Part shown: positions 8,256-18,706 of the stretch, piece by piece
How the letters are laid out: every line of letters starts with the position of its first letter
Numbering within the stretch: the first letter of the stretch is position 1
Source: an uncultured Acidobacteriota bacterium
GTDB taxonomy: Bacteria; Acidobacteriota; UBA6911; RPQK01; JAJDTT01
NCBI GenBank assembly: GCA_951812665.1
Contig: CATOST010000036.1
Span: 310,001-374,000, forward strand
Reading direction: 5' to 3'
Length of the DNA stretch: 64,000 nt
Notes under the pieces: model-generated
What the model was told of the DNA's origin: nothing
The model's database searches: none
What the model saw: the letters and a program-made list of their open reading frames with translations, nothing else
Program-made: the position numbers and the translations under genes

Positions 8256-9803
8256 ATGTCGGAGAAAATCTACATATTCGACACTACGTTGCGTGACGGC
8301 GAGCAGTCTCCCGGATGCTCCATGAACCTTCAAGAGAAGCTGAAGATGGCTCGTCAGCTGGAACGGCTGAACGTGGACATCATCGAGGCCGGTTTCCCCA
8401 TCGCTTCCCAGGGGGACTTCGAGGCGGTGCAAGCCATTGCCGCCGAGGTAAGGGAGCCCACCATCGCCGGTCTGTGCCGGGCCCATCGAATGGATATCGA
8501 GCGAGCCTGGGAGGCCCTGCGGGGAGCGTACAAGCCCCGGATTCACACCTTCATCGCCACTTCGGACATCCACCTGAAACACAAGCTCAGAAGATCCCGG
8601 TCCGAAGTATTGGAAGCCTCGGTAGAGGCCGTCAAAATTGCCCGGAACCTTTGTGAGGACGTTGAGTTCTCCGCCGAAGACGCCACCCGGAGCGACGTCG
8701 ACTACCTGGTGGAGGTGTTCGACGCCGTCCTCGAGGCGGGCGCCACGACCGTCAACATCCCCGACACGGTGGGCTATTCCGTTCCCGGCGAGTACGGGGC
8801 TCTGATCCAGGAAATCCGCTCCCGGCTCTCCCACCACGAGCACGCCATTTTCAGCACCCACTGCCACAACGATCTGGGGCTGGCCGTCGCCAATACGCTG
8901 GCGGCATTGGAGGGCGGTTGCCGCCAGGTCGAATGCACCATCAACGGCATCGGCGAACGGGCGGGGAATGCCTCACTGGAAGAGATCGTCATGATGCTGC
9001 GGACGCGAGGCAGCATCCTGCCCTACTACACCGACATCCTCTCGGAGGAGCTCTACGCGGCGAGCCGCATGGTGGTGAACCTGACCGGAAGCTTCGTCCA
9101 GGCCAACAAGGCCATCGTGGGCAAGAATGCCTTCGCCCACGAGGCGGGGATCCACCAGGACGGGATGCTCAAGAATGCCCAGACCTACGAGATCATGACT
9201 CCCCAGTCGGTGGGCCTCAAGAGCAGTTCGCTGGTGCTGGGCAAGCACAGCGGACGCCACGCCCTGCTGCGAAAGTATCAGGATCTGGGCTACGAGCTCT
9301 CGCGCGACGAACTGCATCGAGCCTATTTCTTCTTTACCAAATTGGCGGATCAGAAGAAGGAAATCTTCGACGAAGACCTGATCACCATCATCCAGGACGG
9401 GATCAAGACGATTCCGGACACCTACAAGCTCAAATACGTCCATGCCCAGGGAGGAAACCAGCAGTTGGCTTCGGCGATGGTCCAACTCCAGCAGGGTGAC
9501 GAAGAGTTCGTCGCCACCGCCCACGGCGACGGCCCCATCGATGCCATCTACAAGGCCATCGACCGGATCACGGGAGTCACCGGCCGCCTGTTGGATTACA
9601 ACGTCAGCGCCGTGAGCAGGGGCAAGGACGCCTTGGGTGAAGTCTTCGTTCGCACCAGTTTTGGTGGGATCGGATTCACCGGGAAGGCCGCCAGCGTCGA
9701 CGTGATCGATGCCAGTGCCCGGGCCTATCTGAACGCCGTCAACAAGGCTCTGTACGAGGCCACCAGGTTGGAGCGGGAGGCGCCTCGCACCGCCTCGGCT
9801 TGA
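8256..9803 (+). CDS. leuA: 2-isopropylmalate synthase
   Basis: Condenses acetyl-CoA with 2-oxoisovalerate, the first committed step of leucine synthesis, in the cytoplasm. The 515-residue length matches the long bacterial form. The N-terminal TIM barrel has [12 protein letters not shown] near residue 9 and the metal-binding STHCHNDLG. The C-terminal part (about 390-515, [20 protein letters not shown]) is the LeuA regulatory/dimer domain that binds leucine. AGAAGGGG lies 6 bp before the ATG. It leads a leuA-leuC-leuD cluster; leuB is not in this window. Confidence 0.97.
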   Translation: MSEKIYIFDTTLRDGEQSPGCSMNLQEKLKMARQLERLNVDIIEAGFPIASQGDFEAVQAIAAEVREPTIAGLCRAHRMDIERAWEALRGAYKPRIHTFIATSDIHLKHKLRRSRSEVLEASVEAVKIARNLCEDVEFSAEDATRSDVDYLVEVFDAVLEAGATTVNIPDTVGYSVPGEYGALIQEIRSRLSHHEHAIFSTHCHNDLGLAVANTLAALEGGCRQVECTINGIGERAGNASLEEIVMMLRTRGSILPYYTDILSEELYAASRMVVNLTGSFVQANKAIVGKNAFAHEAGIHQDGMLKNAQTYEIMTPQSVGLKSSSLVLGKHSGRHALLRKYQDLGYELSRDELHRAYFFFTKLADQKKEIFDEDLITIIQDGIKTIPDTYKLKYVHAQGGNQQLASAMVQLQQGDEEFVATAHGDGPIDAIYKAIDRITGVTGRLLDYNVSAVSRGKDALGEVFVRTSFGGIGFTGKAASVDVIDASARAYLNAVNKALYEATRLEREAPRTASA

Positions 9804-9902
9804 CGGTTCCGATCGGGTGGGCCGATTTTCCGGCGCCGGAGTTCCGCCTTGGACCACCCTGCCGATAAATCGCACCATCCGCTGGAGGAACAACCCACAG
9901 AC

Positions 9903-11303
9903 ATGGCCAAGACCTTGTTCGCGAAGATTTGGGACGATCACGTCGTTCATCAGGAACCCGGTCGGCCCGACCTCCTGTACATCGGTCGCCATCTGGTGCA
10001 CGAGGTCACCTCGCCGCAGGCCTTCGAGGGCTTGCGGCAGGCGGGACGGCAAGTCCGGCGTCCCGATCTGACGACGGCCACGTTGGATCACAACATCCCC
10101 ACCGTGGATCAGAGGTTGCCCATCGCCGACCTCATCGCCAGAAAGCAGGTGGAGACCCTTCGCCGGAATTGCCGGGAATTCGGGATTACGCTCTACGACC
10201 TGGACAGCCGGAATCAGGGCATCGTGCATGTGATCGGCCCCGAGTTGGGCCTGACACGGCCCGGACTGACCATTGTCTGCGGCGACAGTCACACCTCGAC
10301 CCACGGCGCCTTCGGAGCTCTGGCCTTCGGGATCGGAACCAGCGAGGTGGAGCACGTACTGGCCACCCAGTGTCTGATCCAGAGCCGGCCGCGGACCATG
10401 CGGGTCCACTTTTCCGGAACGCTCTCCGCCGGCGTGACCGCCAAGGACGTGATTCTCTACCTGATTCGGACCTTGGGGATCGATGGGGCGGTGGGTCACG
10501 TCCTCGAGTACGCGGGGCCGGTGGTCGAACGCTTCTCCATGGAGGAGCGGATGACGCTCTGCAACATGTCCATCGAGGCCGGGGCCCGGGCCGGAATGGT
10601 GGCGCCCGACGAGACCACCTTCGAGTATCTGGAGGGACGCCCGTTCGTCCCCCGGGGGAAGGACTACCAGGAGGCGGTGGACCGGTGGCGGCTGCTCCCC
10701 AGCGACCCCGGTGCCGGCTTCCACCGGGAGCTCGATCTGGACGTGGACGCCCTGGCCCCCCAGGTGAGTTGGGGAACCAATCCCGGAATGGTGGTGGATG
10801 TGACGGGCGCGATTCCCGATCCGCAGAGCTTCGACAAGGCAGCGGATCGGGAGTCGGGACACAGAGCATTGGATTACATGGATCTGGACCCGGGAACGCC
10901 GGTCCGGGAGGTCCGCGTCGACCGGGTGTTCATCGGTTCCTGCACCAATTCTCGAATCGAAGACCTGCGCAATGCCGCTCGCATTGCCCAGGGACGAAGG
11001 GTGGACGACCGGGTCTATGCCATGGTGGTCCCCGGGTCGCAGCGCGTGAAGGGCCAGGCCGAAGCCGAAGGGCTGGATCGGATCTTCATCGAAGCGGGAT
11101 TCGACTGGCGGGAGTCGGGCTGCAGCATGTGTCTGGGCATGAACCCCGACGTGCTCCAGCCCGGACAACGTTGTGCATCCACCTCGAACCGGAATTTCGA
11201 GGGTCGTCAGGGAAAGGGCGGACGGACCCATCTGGTGAGTCCCGCCATGGCGGCCGCAGCCGCGATCCAGGGACGATTCGTGGACATTCGAGACTGGTTC
11301 TGA
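9903..11303 (+). CDS. leuC: 3-isopropylmalate dehydratase large subunit
   Basis: Aconitase-family enzyme that, with LeuD, isomerises 2- to 3-isopropylmalate using a 4Fe-4S cluster. The 466 residues match the family. Markers are [25 protein letters not shown] (first cluster Cys) and [10 protein letters not shown] (the two remaining cluster cysteines). The ATG at 9903 ([15 protein letters not shown]) is the typical LeuC N-terminus; longer in-frame starts upstream are not supported. It sits 99 bp after leuA and 10 bp before leuD. Confidence 0.97.
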   Translation: MAKTLFAKIWDDHVVHQEPGRPDLLYIGRHLVHEVTSPQAFEGLRQAGRQVRRPDLTTATLDHNIPTVDQRLPIADLIARKQVETLRRNCREFGITLYDLDSRNQGIVHVIGPELGLTRPGLTIVCGDSHTSTHGAFGALAFGIGTSEVEHVLATQCLIQSRPRTMRVHFSGTLSAGVTAKDVILYLIRTLGIDGAVGHVLEYAGPVVERFSMEERMTLCNMSIEAGARAGMVAPDETTFEYLEGRPFVPRGKDYQEAVDRWRLLPSDPGAGFHRELDLDVDALAPQVSWGTNPGMVVDVTGAIPDPQSFDKAADRESGHRALDYMDLDPGTPVREVRVDRVFIGSCTNSRIEDLRNAARIAQGRRVDDRVYAMVVPGSQRVKGQAEAEGLDRIFIEAGFDWRESGCSMCLGMNPDVLQPGQRCASTSNRNFEGRQGKGGRTHLVSPAMAAAAAIQGRFVDIRDWF

Positions 11304-11313
11304 GGCACTGAGG

Positions 11314-11904
11314 ATGGAACCCTACCGGTTGGAGACGGGCAAGGTGGCCACTTTGGATCGGGCCAACGTGGACACCGACCAGATCATTCCCAAGCAGTTC
11401 CTGAAGCGGATCGAGCGAAGCGGATTCGGCCGGTTCCTCTTCTACGACTGGAGATTCCTGGAAGACGGGGGCCTCGATCCCCGGTTCGAGTTGAATCAAT
11501 CCCGGTTCCGGGGCGCCACGGTGTTGTTGACCGGCAGCAACTTCGGTTGTGGGTCCTCCCGGGAACACGCCCCCTGGGCGCTGCTGGACTACGGTTTCCG
11601 AACCATAATCGCGTCCTCTTTCGCCGACATCTTCTACAACAACTGCTTCAAGAACGGAATGTTGCCGATTCGGCTCTCCCAGCTGCAGGTGAAGGATCTC
11701 TTCCGGCGGGTCCGCGAAGATCAGGGCTACACCCTGACGGTGGACCTGGAGAGCTGCACTCTCCGGGATGAGTTGGGTTTGAACCTGGAGTTCCCGGTGG
11801 AGCCGTTCCGGAGGCACTGCCTGTTGGAGGGCCTCGACGAGATCGGACTCACCCTCCGGCACCAGGAGAAGATCAGCCGGTACGAGGCGGCTCACTCCGC
11901 ATAA
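11314..11904 (+). CDS. leuD: 3-isopropylmalate dehydratase small subunit
   Basis: Swivel subunit of isopropylmalate isomerase, 196 residues, the normal size. Recognised by [22 protein letters not shown] near the N-terminus and the substrate-specificity region [19 protein letters not shown] lies just before the ATG and only 10 bp separate it from leuC, consistent with co-translation. It is convergent with bcp across 54 bp in which no clear terminator is seen. Confidence 0.96.
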   Translation: MEPYRLETGKVATLDRANVDTDQIIPKQFLKRIERSGFGRFLFYDWRFLEDGGLDPRFELNQSRFRGATVLLTGSNFGCGSSREHAPWALLDYGFRTIIASSFADIFYNNCFKNGMLPIRLSQLQVKDLFRRVREDQGYTLTVDLESCTLRDELGLNLEFPVEPFRRHCLLEGLDEIGLTLRHQEKISRYEAAHSA

Positions 11905-11958
11905 GCCGTCGGCGTCCGGAACAACTGGCCGAGGCGATTCCCGGGCCTCAGCAAACCC

Positions 11959-12429
11959 TCACGCGGATTTCAGCGCTTCCAGCTTGTCCCGCACCTTCCG
12001 CGCGTGTCCCCTGGCCCTGACGTTGCGCCAGTGGTGAGCCACGTTGCCGGAGGGATCGATGATCACGGTGGAGCGTTTCACGCCCATGAAGGTGCGGCCG
12101 TACATCTTCTTTTCGCCCCAGGCCCCGTATTCCTCCATCACGTTGTGGTCCGGGTCCGAAAGGAGCGAAATCTTCAGGTCGAACTTGTCGATGAAGTTGC
12201 GATGCTTGCGGGTGGTGTCGGGGCTGCAGCCGAGGACCACCGCGTCGAGTGCCGCGAATTCCTCTACGCCGGCGGTGAACTCACAGGCCTCGACGGTACA
12301 GCCGGGAGTATTGTCCCTGGGATAGAAGTAGAGGACGACCCACTGTCCATCCAAATCGCCGAGACGGACATCCCGGTCGGCCTGGTTCTTGAGGCTGAAG
12401 TCAGGGGCTGGTCTTCCGATTTCGATCAT
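11959..12429 (-). CDS. bcp: Thioredoxin-dependent thiol peroxidase (Bcp/PrxQ)
   Basis: A 156-residue atypical 2-Cys peroxiredoxin that reduces hydroperoxides with thioredoxin as electron donor. The peroxidatic Cys44 in DNTPGCTVEACEF and resolving Cys49 are spaced as in the Bcp/PrxQ group. DPSGNVAHHWRNVRARGHA near the end also fits. It starts 44 bp after the stop of the NDH-SelD fusion on the same strand and is probably co-transcribed with it, which would pair selenium-dependent redox functions with peroxide defence. That link is inference. Confidence 0.95.
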   Translation of the reverse strand: MIEIGRPAPDFSLKNQADRDVRLGDLDGQWVVLYFYPRDNTPGCTVEACEFTAGVEEFAALDAVVLGCSPDTTRKHRNFIDKFDLKISLLSDPDHNVMEEYGAWGEKKMYGRTFMGVKRSTVIIDPSGNVAHHWRNVRARGHARKVRDKLEALKSA

Positions 12430-12473
12430 CTTTCTTGATTCTCCAGAATGAAATGTGCCGTTGCCACGGCCTT

Positions 12474-14738
12474 TCAGAGGTCGATGGTGATGGGTTCCCG
12501 CCCGTCCACATTCGCTTCCACGGCGCCGATGACGGCTGCCTCGGAGTCACCTCCCGCCCGCAACTCTTCGATACAGGTTTCCGAGCACTGGTCCGGCACG
12601 CTCGCAAGCAATCCTCCGGCGGTCTGGGGATCGAACAACAGCGGGAAGGCCGATGCTCTCGACGCCAGTCTAAGGTTCCGAACGGCGCCCTGCAACCGCA
12701 GGTTCTGAGGCTGGAGCGAGCTGTGGATTCCGGCGTTGGAGGTCTCGACGGCCCCTTCCAGGAGCGGGACGGAGGGCAGTGAGATTCTGACCTGCAGGTT
12801 CGAGTTTCGGACCATTTCGAACAGATGGCCCAGGAGACCGAATCCACTCACGTCGGTGCAGGCATGGACCGCGTGGCGAAGAAAGCAGGCGGCGGCTCGC
12901 TGGTTGGACCGGAGCATGGAGTCCAGGGCTCCCTGAATCCAGCGGCCCTTGGCCTTCAGCCGCATCTGGGCGGCGAAGAGGGCTCCGGTCCCGAGGGGCT
13001 TGGTCAGGATGAGGCGGTCTCCCGGCACCATCGTTCTCTTGCGCAGGAGCCGGTCGGAATCGGCGAGGCCGGAGACGGACAACCCCAAGGCCAACTCGGA
13101 GCCCTCCAGCGTGTGGCCTCCCACCAACTCGGCTCCTGCCCGGCGGAGGACCCGTCTCGCGCCTTGCAGCAACTCCTCCAATGTCACTTCCATTTTGTCT
13201 TCGGAAGCCGGGGGCAGCGCCGCAATGGCCAATGCCGTCCGGGGCCGGCCGCCCATGGCGAAGATGTCGCTCAGGCAGTGGTGGGCGGCGATCTGGCCGA
13301 AGACGAAGGGGTCATCGACGATGGCCGGGAACATGTCGACCGACTGGAGGAGGATCTTGCCCGGCGGGACCGACAGCGCGGCCGCATCCTCTGCAGCGTC
13401 AAGACCCAGGACCACATCCGGCAGTTCCCCTGGATCGATCCGGCCCAACACCCGTTCCAGCACCTCGGCCCCCAGCTTGGACCCGCATCCCCGGCAACGC
13501 AGGAGGCGATCCGTAGCCGGGGCCGCCGGCCCTTCCGAGGTTACTCTCCGAGGGGAAGCCGCCGGCTCGACGTGAATCTCCGAAAGACCGTTGAAGCGCG
13601 CCATGAATTGCCGGTCGAGCCAATCCTTCCAATGCCAGACCCAACGCCCCTCCAGAGACCAGGAGCCCCGAGAGGCCACGGCCCGCCGGTCCCCGGTGCT
13701 GATCAGGCTCAGGAACTTCTTCTGGGGATGGAAAGGTTTCCGAGGAATCCCCCGCAGGGCTCGCCGCAGATTCCGCTCGAGTGGCTTGCCCTGACGGACC
13801 GCGAAGACCCCCGCCTTCTCTCGGGGATGGGGGACCACGGCGGCCACGTCTCCCGTAGCGAAGACTCCCGGATGTGAGGTCGACTCCAGAGTGGCTTCGA
13901 CCTTCACGAATCCCTGGGCGTCCACTTCCAAATTCGACTCCCGTAGCCAGCCGGGAGCAGAGGCCTGTGTGACCCACAGGATTTCATCCAGTTCATGATT
14001 GGAACCGTCCTCCAACACCAGAGTCCGGCCTCGGACCTGGAGGACCTTCATTCCGGGGTAAAGTCGAATGCCACGGTGATGGAGCAGCCTTTGAAACTTG
14101 GTCCGGACCCGACGATTGTGGGTGGGAAGAATGGTTTCGGAAGCGAAGAAGAGATGAAAGTCCGGAGCCTCGCGAGGACGGCCCGACGCACGCCGCAGGT
14201 TGTCCAGTGCATGCCGGACCGACAACAGAAGTTCGACGCCGCCGGCCCCGGCTCCGACCACACCGATACGAGTTCTCCCGGCTCGGGCCAGGACTCGTTG
14301 CCGGACCTCGGCCCAGCGGTTGAGAAAGTTGCCGATGGGCTTGACCGGAACCACCGATTCGGCGGCTCCCGGAACCGGAGCGAGAGTGGGAGTGGAGCCG
14401 ATGTTGATGGAGACCAGATCGTAGGGTACGGGTGGCCGGGAACGGCACAGGATCCTCTTGGATTCCAGGTCGAGGCCGACGGCCTCATCGTGGTAGAGGC
14501 GGGCGCCGGCAAACTGGGAAAGAGGCCCCAGGTCGATGTGGGTCTCGTCGTATTCGTAGTGACCGGCGATGAGGCCCGGGAGCATGCCTGAGTATGGGGT
14601 GTGGACGTCCCGGGTAATGAGAGTCAGGCGAACGCCCGGCATGGGCCTGGTGCCGAAGCCCTTCAGGACTCCCACGTGGCTGTGTCCGCCACCGACCAGA
14701 ACCAGATCCTTGGTGACGGGAGCTTGAATCGGGTTCAT
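12474..14738 (-). CDS. selD: Fused NADH-dehydrogenase-like flavoprotein / selenide, water dikinase
   Basis: A 754-residue two-domain protein. Residues 1-395 form a pyridine nucleotide-disulfide oxidoreductase of the NDH-2-like type: FAD-binding LVLVGGGHSHVGVL at 12-25, a second Rossmann motif GVVGAGAGGVELL at 159-171, and GVFATGDVAA. From about 410 the protein is SelD, which makes selenophosphate from selenide and ATP. CRGCGSKLG holds the catalytic Cys418 and Lys421; Escherichia coli Cys19 is replaced by Ser420. VGGHTLEGSE and DVSGFGLLGHL are SelD core motifs. Such fusions are known, for instance in cyanobacteria. No selA, selB, tRNA-Sec or ybbB is in the window, so the selenium use is unknown. 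Confidence 0.93.
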   Translation of the reverse strand: MNPIQAPVTKDLVLVGGGHSHVGVLKGFGTRPMPGVRLTLITRDVHTPYSGMLPGLIAGHYEYDETHIDLGPLSQFAGARLYHDEAVGLDLESKRILCRSRPPVPYDLVSINIGSTPTLAPVPGAAESVVPVKPIGNFLNRWAEVRQRVLARAGRTRIGVVGAGAGGVELLLSVRHALDNLRRASGRPREAPDFHLFFASETILPTHNRRVRTKFQRLLHHRGIRLYPGMKVLQVRGRTLVLEDGSNHELDEILWVTQASAPGWLRESNLEVDAQGFVKVEATLESTSHPGVFATGDVAAVVPHPREKAGVFAVRQGKPLERNLRRALRGIPRKPFHPQKKFLSLISTGDRRAVASRGSWSLEGRWVWHWKDWLDRQFMARFNGLSEIHVEPAASPRRVTSEGPAAPATDRLLRCRGCGSKLGAEVLERVLGRIDPGELPDVVLGLDAAEDAAALSVPPGKILLQSVDMFPAIVDDPFVFGQIAAHHCLSDIFAMGGRPRTALAIAALPPASEDKMEVTLEELLQGARRVLRRAGAELVGGHTLEGSELALGLSVSGLADSDRLLRKRTMVPGDRLILTKPLGTGALFAAQMRLKAKGRWIQGALDSMLRSNQRAAACFLRHAVHACTDVSGFGLLGHLFEMVRNSNLQVRISLPSVPLLEGAVETSNAGIHSSLQPQNLRLQGAVRNLRLASRASAFPLLFDPQTAGGLLASVPDQCSETCIEELRAGGDSEAAVIGAVEANVDGREPITIDL

Positions 14739-14931
14739 GACTCGTCAGGAGAAGGTGGAGGCCAACCAAAGCGGATCCCGAACCGCAGGCAGTCGAGCCT
14801 ACCACAGGGCTCGGACCGGCGACCATATCGTTCCGTAGCGAACTTCCCGCGCCCCTGCGACTTTCACCCCGGGCTTCCGTGTAGCAAAATACCGCGACGA
14901 GGGTGACAGCGCCCTCGGGGCCGGGGATGAA
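14739..14931. other. Divergent promoter region between selD fusion and TonB receptor
   Basis: 193 bp between divergently transcribed genes, so both promoters should lie here. I cannot pick convincing -35/-10 pairs, and no Fur-like or other operator palindrome is evident by eye. Confidence 0.4.
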
Positions 14932-17553
14932 ATGAGGTACGATCACCGATTGCTCGTGTCCTGCCTTCTCCTGATCCCCGCATATTGTCTGCTTCTCCCG
15001 GCGGTGGCTCAGAAACGGGAGGCCGCGGAACCACAGAGTGGGCCCACCGGGCAGGAGGAGCCGGCAGAGTCCAAGCAGTCGTCGGAGGAAACGCTACCCG
15101 AGTTGACCGAAGAGATCGTCGTCGTCGGCACCCGGGCCCAGCCGCGCACGGTGACGGAGTCGGTGGTGCCCATCGACGTGATCTCGTCCAAGGACATCGT
15201 CAGCCAAGGTGAGCCGGACGTGGCCGACCAGTTGAGAAACGTCCTTCCCGCCTACAACGTCAATCCGCAGCCCGTGGGCGATGCGGCCCGGATCATCCGC
15301 CCGGCGACCCTCCGCGGCCTCGCTCCCGATCACACGCTGGTCCTGGTCAACGGAAAGAGGCGCCACCGCGGCGCCGTCATCACCTGGCTGGGGAACGGTG
15401 TTGCCGACGGAGCCCAGGGGCCCGACATCTCCGTGATCCCGTCCATCGCGTTGCGCCAGGTGGAGGTGCTGCGCGACGCCGCCTCGGCCCAATACGGCTC
15501 GGACGCCATCGCCGGCGTCCTGAATTTCCTGCTCAAGGACGATGCCTCCGGCGGCAGCGTGGAGTTCCGGACCGGCCGCTTTCTCGCCGGAGACGGCGGT
15601 ACCTACACCGTCTCCGGGAACGTCGGCCTGCCCCTCGGCCCGGGTGGATTCGCCAACCTGAGCGTCGAGTACGGAAACACCGCCGCCACCAGCCGCAGTG
15701 TCCAACGCGCCGACGCCGCGCACCTGATTTCCGTCGGGAACGCCCATGTCGCCGACCCGGCCCAGATCTGGGGTTCACCCGCCATCGACGACGACTTCAA
15801 ATTCTGGGGCAACTTCGGGCGCGTGTTCGACCAGGTGCAGTTCTACGGTCACACCAACTACGCCAGCAGGCGGGTCACCGGTGGTTTCTTCTTCCGCAAT
15901 CCCAATACCCGGGCGGCCGTTTTCAGCGCCGACGGCGGCAAGACCCTCCTCATCGGGGACCGTCTCGACGCCCAGGACGGCAGCCAGGACGGTTCGGCCG
16001 GCTGCCCCCGGGTTGCCATCGCCAATGGGGCCCCGGACCGGATTGCTCTTGACAGAGTGTTTTCCGATCCCGACTGTTTCTCGTTTCAAGAGATCTTCCC
16101 AGGCGGCTTCAGGCCCCAGTTCGGGGGCGAACTGACCGACGCGTCGGTGGTCGCCGGTGTTCGTGGGCAGACCTCGGTCGGGATGGTATGGGATGCCAGC
16201 GTCAGCCTGGGTTCAAACTCGGTGGATTTCTTCATTTTCGATACGGTCAACGCGTCATTGGGTCCGGCCACGCCGACCGAATTCGACCCCGGCCTATACC
16301 GGCAACAGGATCTCGCCTTCAATCTGGATCTGAGCTATGCGGTCAGTGACCATCTCCATTTGGCCGGAGGCGGCGAGTGGCGCGAGGAGGACTTCAAGAT
16401 CGGCCTGGGCCAGAAGGAGTCGTGGGAGATCGGCCCCTACGCACCTCAAGGCTTCAGTGCCGGCTCCAACGGGTTTCCCGGATTCAGTCCCATCGCCGCC
16501 GGCCAGTGGGACCGGGCCAACTACGCACTCTACGGTGACCTGGAGTTACGTGGACGCTCGAACCAGTGGACGGTCGGCGCCGCGGCAAGGATCGAAGACT
16601 ATGAGGACTTCGGCGCCACCCTCAACGGCAAGTTGGCGGGACGCTACGTTTTGACCCCGGCCTGGGCGCTGCGCGGCAGCGTCAGCAGCGGTTTCCGGGC
16701 TCCCACACCGGGCCAGCAGAACGCCTTCAACGTGTCGACCCGCTATGATCTTCAGCTCAGGGACCTGGTCAACGACGGCACCATCCCCTCGACTTCCCGT
16801 GCGGCGCAACTCCGGGGCGGCCGGCTGCTGGAGCCCGAGCGATCCATCAACACCAGTCTGGGTGCGGTGGCCGACCGGGGACCGCTGAAGTTGACGGTCG
16901 ACTACTTCCGGATCAATCTCTCCAATCGCCTCGCCTTGACCCAGTTGTTCGCCCTCGGTCCCGAGGAAGTGGAAACCCTCATCTCGGAGGGGGTCACCAG
17001 CGCCCGCAACCTGCAGAACTTCCGATTCTTCACCAACGACTTCGAGACCCGGACCCAGGGGATCGACCTGGTGGCCACGGTCACGCCCGCCACGCTGGGA
17101 GGCGCCACGACCTTCGGCTTCCTCTTCAACCATACCGATACCGAAGTCACCGAGTTCAACCCGGGCGTGCTGGACGCCGTCCGGCTCCGGCAGTTGCAAG
17201 AGGCCATTCCGGGAACCCGCTGGAACGTCTCGGCCCAACACGACCTGGGCCGCTGGCGCCTCCGGGGACGCCTGAACTACTACGACGACTGGTTCGATTC
17301 CCGGGACGTCCGAGTCTACAACGGCGACTACATCTTCGATCTGCAAGCCTCCCGTTCCATCGGAGATGCTGTCACCCTCACCGTTGGCGCCCAGAACGTG
17401 TTCGACAATCAGCCGGGAGAAAACCCCAACGCCTCTGCCGTCGGCAATCGATATAGTCCCTATACGCCGTTCAACTACAACGGAGCGTTCTACTACTTCC
17501 GAATCGCCTACAACTGGAAATGGAAGAGCGACACCGGCGCGGTCTTCCCCTGA
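14932..17553 (+). CDS. TonB-dependent outer-membrane receptor
   Basis: An 873-residue outer-membrane transporter. It has a signal peptide (residues 1-26, cut near LPAVAQ), an acidic linker, the TonB-box-like EEIVVVGTR, and a plug domain with PATLRGLAPDHTLVLVNGKRRH and QVEVLRDAASAQYGSDAIAGVLNFLL. The rest is beta-barrel, ending in YNGAFYYFRIAYNWKW. Substrates of relatives include siderophores, cobalamin, glycans and peptides; this one cannot be assigned. No TonB, ExbB or ABC genes adjoin it. The final residues (TGAVFP) do not end in the usual aromatic residue, so the barrel's last strand lies about 10 residues before the end. Confidence 0.94.
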   Translation: MRYDHRLLVSCLLLIPAYCLLLPAVAQKREAAEPQSGPTGQEEPAESKQSSEETLPELTEEIVVVGTRAQPRTVTESVVPIDVISSKDIVSQGEPDVADQLRNVLPAYNVNPQPVGDAARIIRPATLRGLAPDHTLVLVNGKRRHRGAVITWLGNGVADGAQGPDISVIPSIALRQVEVLRDAASAQYGSDAIAGVLNFLLKDDASGGSVEFRTGRFLAGDGGTYTVSGNVGLPLGPGGFANLSVEYGNTAATSRSVQRADAAHLISVGNAHVADPAQIWGSPAIDDDFKFWGNFGRVFDQVQFYGHTNYASRRVTGGFFFRNPNTRAAVFSADGGKTLLIGDRLDAQDGSQDGSAGCPRVAIANGAPDRIALDRVFSDPDCFSFQEIFPGGFRPQFGGELTDASVVAGVRGQTSVGMVWDASVSLGSNSVDFFIFDTVNASLGPATPTEFDPGLYRQQDLAFNLDLSYAVSDHLHLAGGGEWREEDFKIGLGQKESWEIGPYAPQGFSAGSNGFPGFSPIAAGQWDRANYALYGDLELRGRSNQWTVGAAARIEDYEDFGATLNGKLAGRYVLTPAWALRGSVSSGFRAPTPGQQNAFNVSTRYDLQLRDLVNDGTIPSTSRAAQLRGGRLLEPERSINTSLGAVADRGPLKLTVDYFRINLSNRLALTQLFALGPEEVETLISEGVTSARNLQNFRFFTNDFETRTQGIDLVATVTPATLGGATTFGFLFNHTDTEVTEFNPGVLDAVRLRQLQEAIPGTRWNVSAQHDLGRWRLRGRLNYYDDWFDSRDVRVYNGDYIFDLQASRSIGDAVTLTVGAQNVFDNQPGENPNASAVGNRYSPYTPFNYNGAFYYFRIAYNWKWKSDTGAVFP

Positions 17554-17742
17554 GGGTTCCACGCAACGAGCCATGCGGCCGTCCGGATGATGGTGGGATT
17601 CCGAAAACGGTCGGACCCGTGTCCACCCGGGATAGTAGACTGGGGCGGAGGGAGCGCCGCCCGAGGCCGGAAGAGGAGTTCCGGCCGGTTCGCTCACGAC
17701 CGGTCCCGTGGCTGAACCCCCCTTCAGAGAGGAGAAGATCAG

Positions 17743-18651
17743 ATGCGAGTTCTCGTTACCGGAGCCACCGGGTTCGTTGGACGCAGGCTCTGTGAGGTGT
17801 TGTCCGGGTCGGGTTGCCGGGTGACGGCACTTTCACGCCGCCCGGACGCTGCCCGGCAAACCGTTCCCAGTCTTTCCCAGGTCTATGCTTGGCGTCCGGT
17901 GGAGGAGGCTCCGCCGCTCGAGAGCCTGGAGCAGGTGGATGCCGTCATCCACTTGGCGGGTGAAAGCGTCGTCGGCCGCTGGACCGCCCGCAAACGGCGG
18001 GCCATCCGTGAAAGCCGGGTTGGCGCCACCAGGAATCTGGCCGACGCCATACGGCGGGCGGAAGCAGGCCCCAAGACGCTGATTTCGGCCAGCGCCATCG
18101 GCTACTACGGAGATCAGGGAGAGACGGAGTTGACCGAGTCGATGCCAGCGGCCAACGATTTCCTGGGGGAGGTCTGTGGCCAGTGGGAGAAAGCAGGGGC
18201 TCGCGCGTCGGAGGCGGGCGTCCGCGTGGTCCATTTCCGCATCGGCGTCGTCCTGGCCGCAGGCGGAGGGGCCCTGGACGCCATGCTGCTGCCGGCGCGG
18301 CTGGGAATGGGTGGGCCCCTGGGATCGGGGCGGCAGTGGTGGTCCTGGATTCACCGGGAGGATCTGATCGGCATGATGCAGCACGTACTGGCCGACGAAA
18401 ACCTCTCGGGTCCCTTCAATGCGACGTCCTCGAACCCGGTCCGGCAAAAGGATTTTGCCAAAGTGTTGGGAAGGGTCCTGTCCCGCCCCGCGTTCCTGCC
18501 CACGCCGGGGATCGGTCTGAAACTGTTTCTGGGCGGCTTTGCCGTGGAGCTTCTCTCCAGCAAGAAGGTGCTTCCGGACCGGATTCAGGAGAGTGGGTAC
18601 CGCTTTCGTTTCCCCGATCTGGAGCCGGCGCTCCGGGAAATCCTGGGGTAG
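17743..18651 (+). CDS. TIGR01777-type NAD(P)-dependent epimerase (YfcH-like)
   Basis: A 302-residue extended-SDR protein. The nucleotide motif VTGATGFVGRRLCEVL is at the N-terminus; ISASAIGYYGDQG carries the Tyr of the active-site region. The last 50 residues (GLKLFLGGFAVELLSSKKV...) form the DUF1731 domain characteristic of the YfcH/SulA-like group, whose substrate is unknown. AGGAGA precedes the ATG by 8 bp. It stands alone, 189 bp after the TonB receptor gene. Confidence 0.92.
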   Translation: MRVLVTGATGFVGRRLCEVLSGSGCRVTALSRRPDAARQTVPSLSQVYAWRPVEEAPPLESLEQVDAVIHLAGESVVGRWTARKRRAIRESRVGATRNLADAIRRAEAGPKTLISASAIGYYGDQGETELTESMPAANDFLGEVCGQWEKAGARASEAGVRVVHFRIGVVLAAGGGALDAMLLPARLGMGGPLGSGRQWWSWIHREDLIGMMQHVLADENLSGPFNATSSNPVRQKDFAKVLGRVLSRPAFLPTPGIGLKLFLGGFAVELLSSKKVLPDRIQESGYRFRFPDLEPALREILG

Positions 18652-18706
18652 CCGAGGGTCACTGCGGGCTGGCCCGGCCCCCGGCGGGCAAGCGGCGAAA
18701 CATCCG

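Noticed and set aside
8973-11231. A 752-codon open frame on the minus strand
   Set aside because: It lies opposite leuA and leuC, which have full family motifs. Long antisense frames are expected in GC-rich genes; the product shows no known motif.
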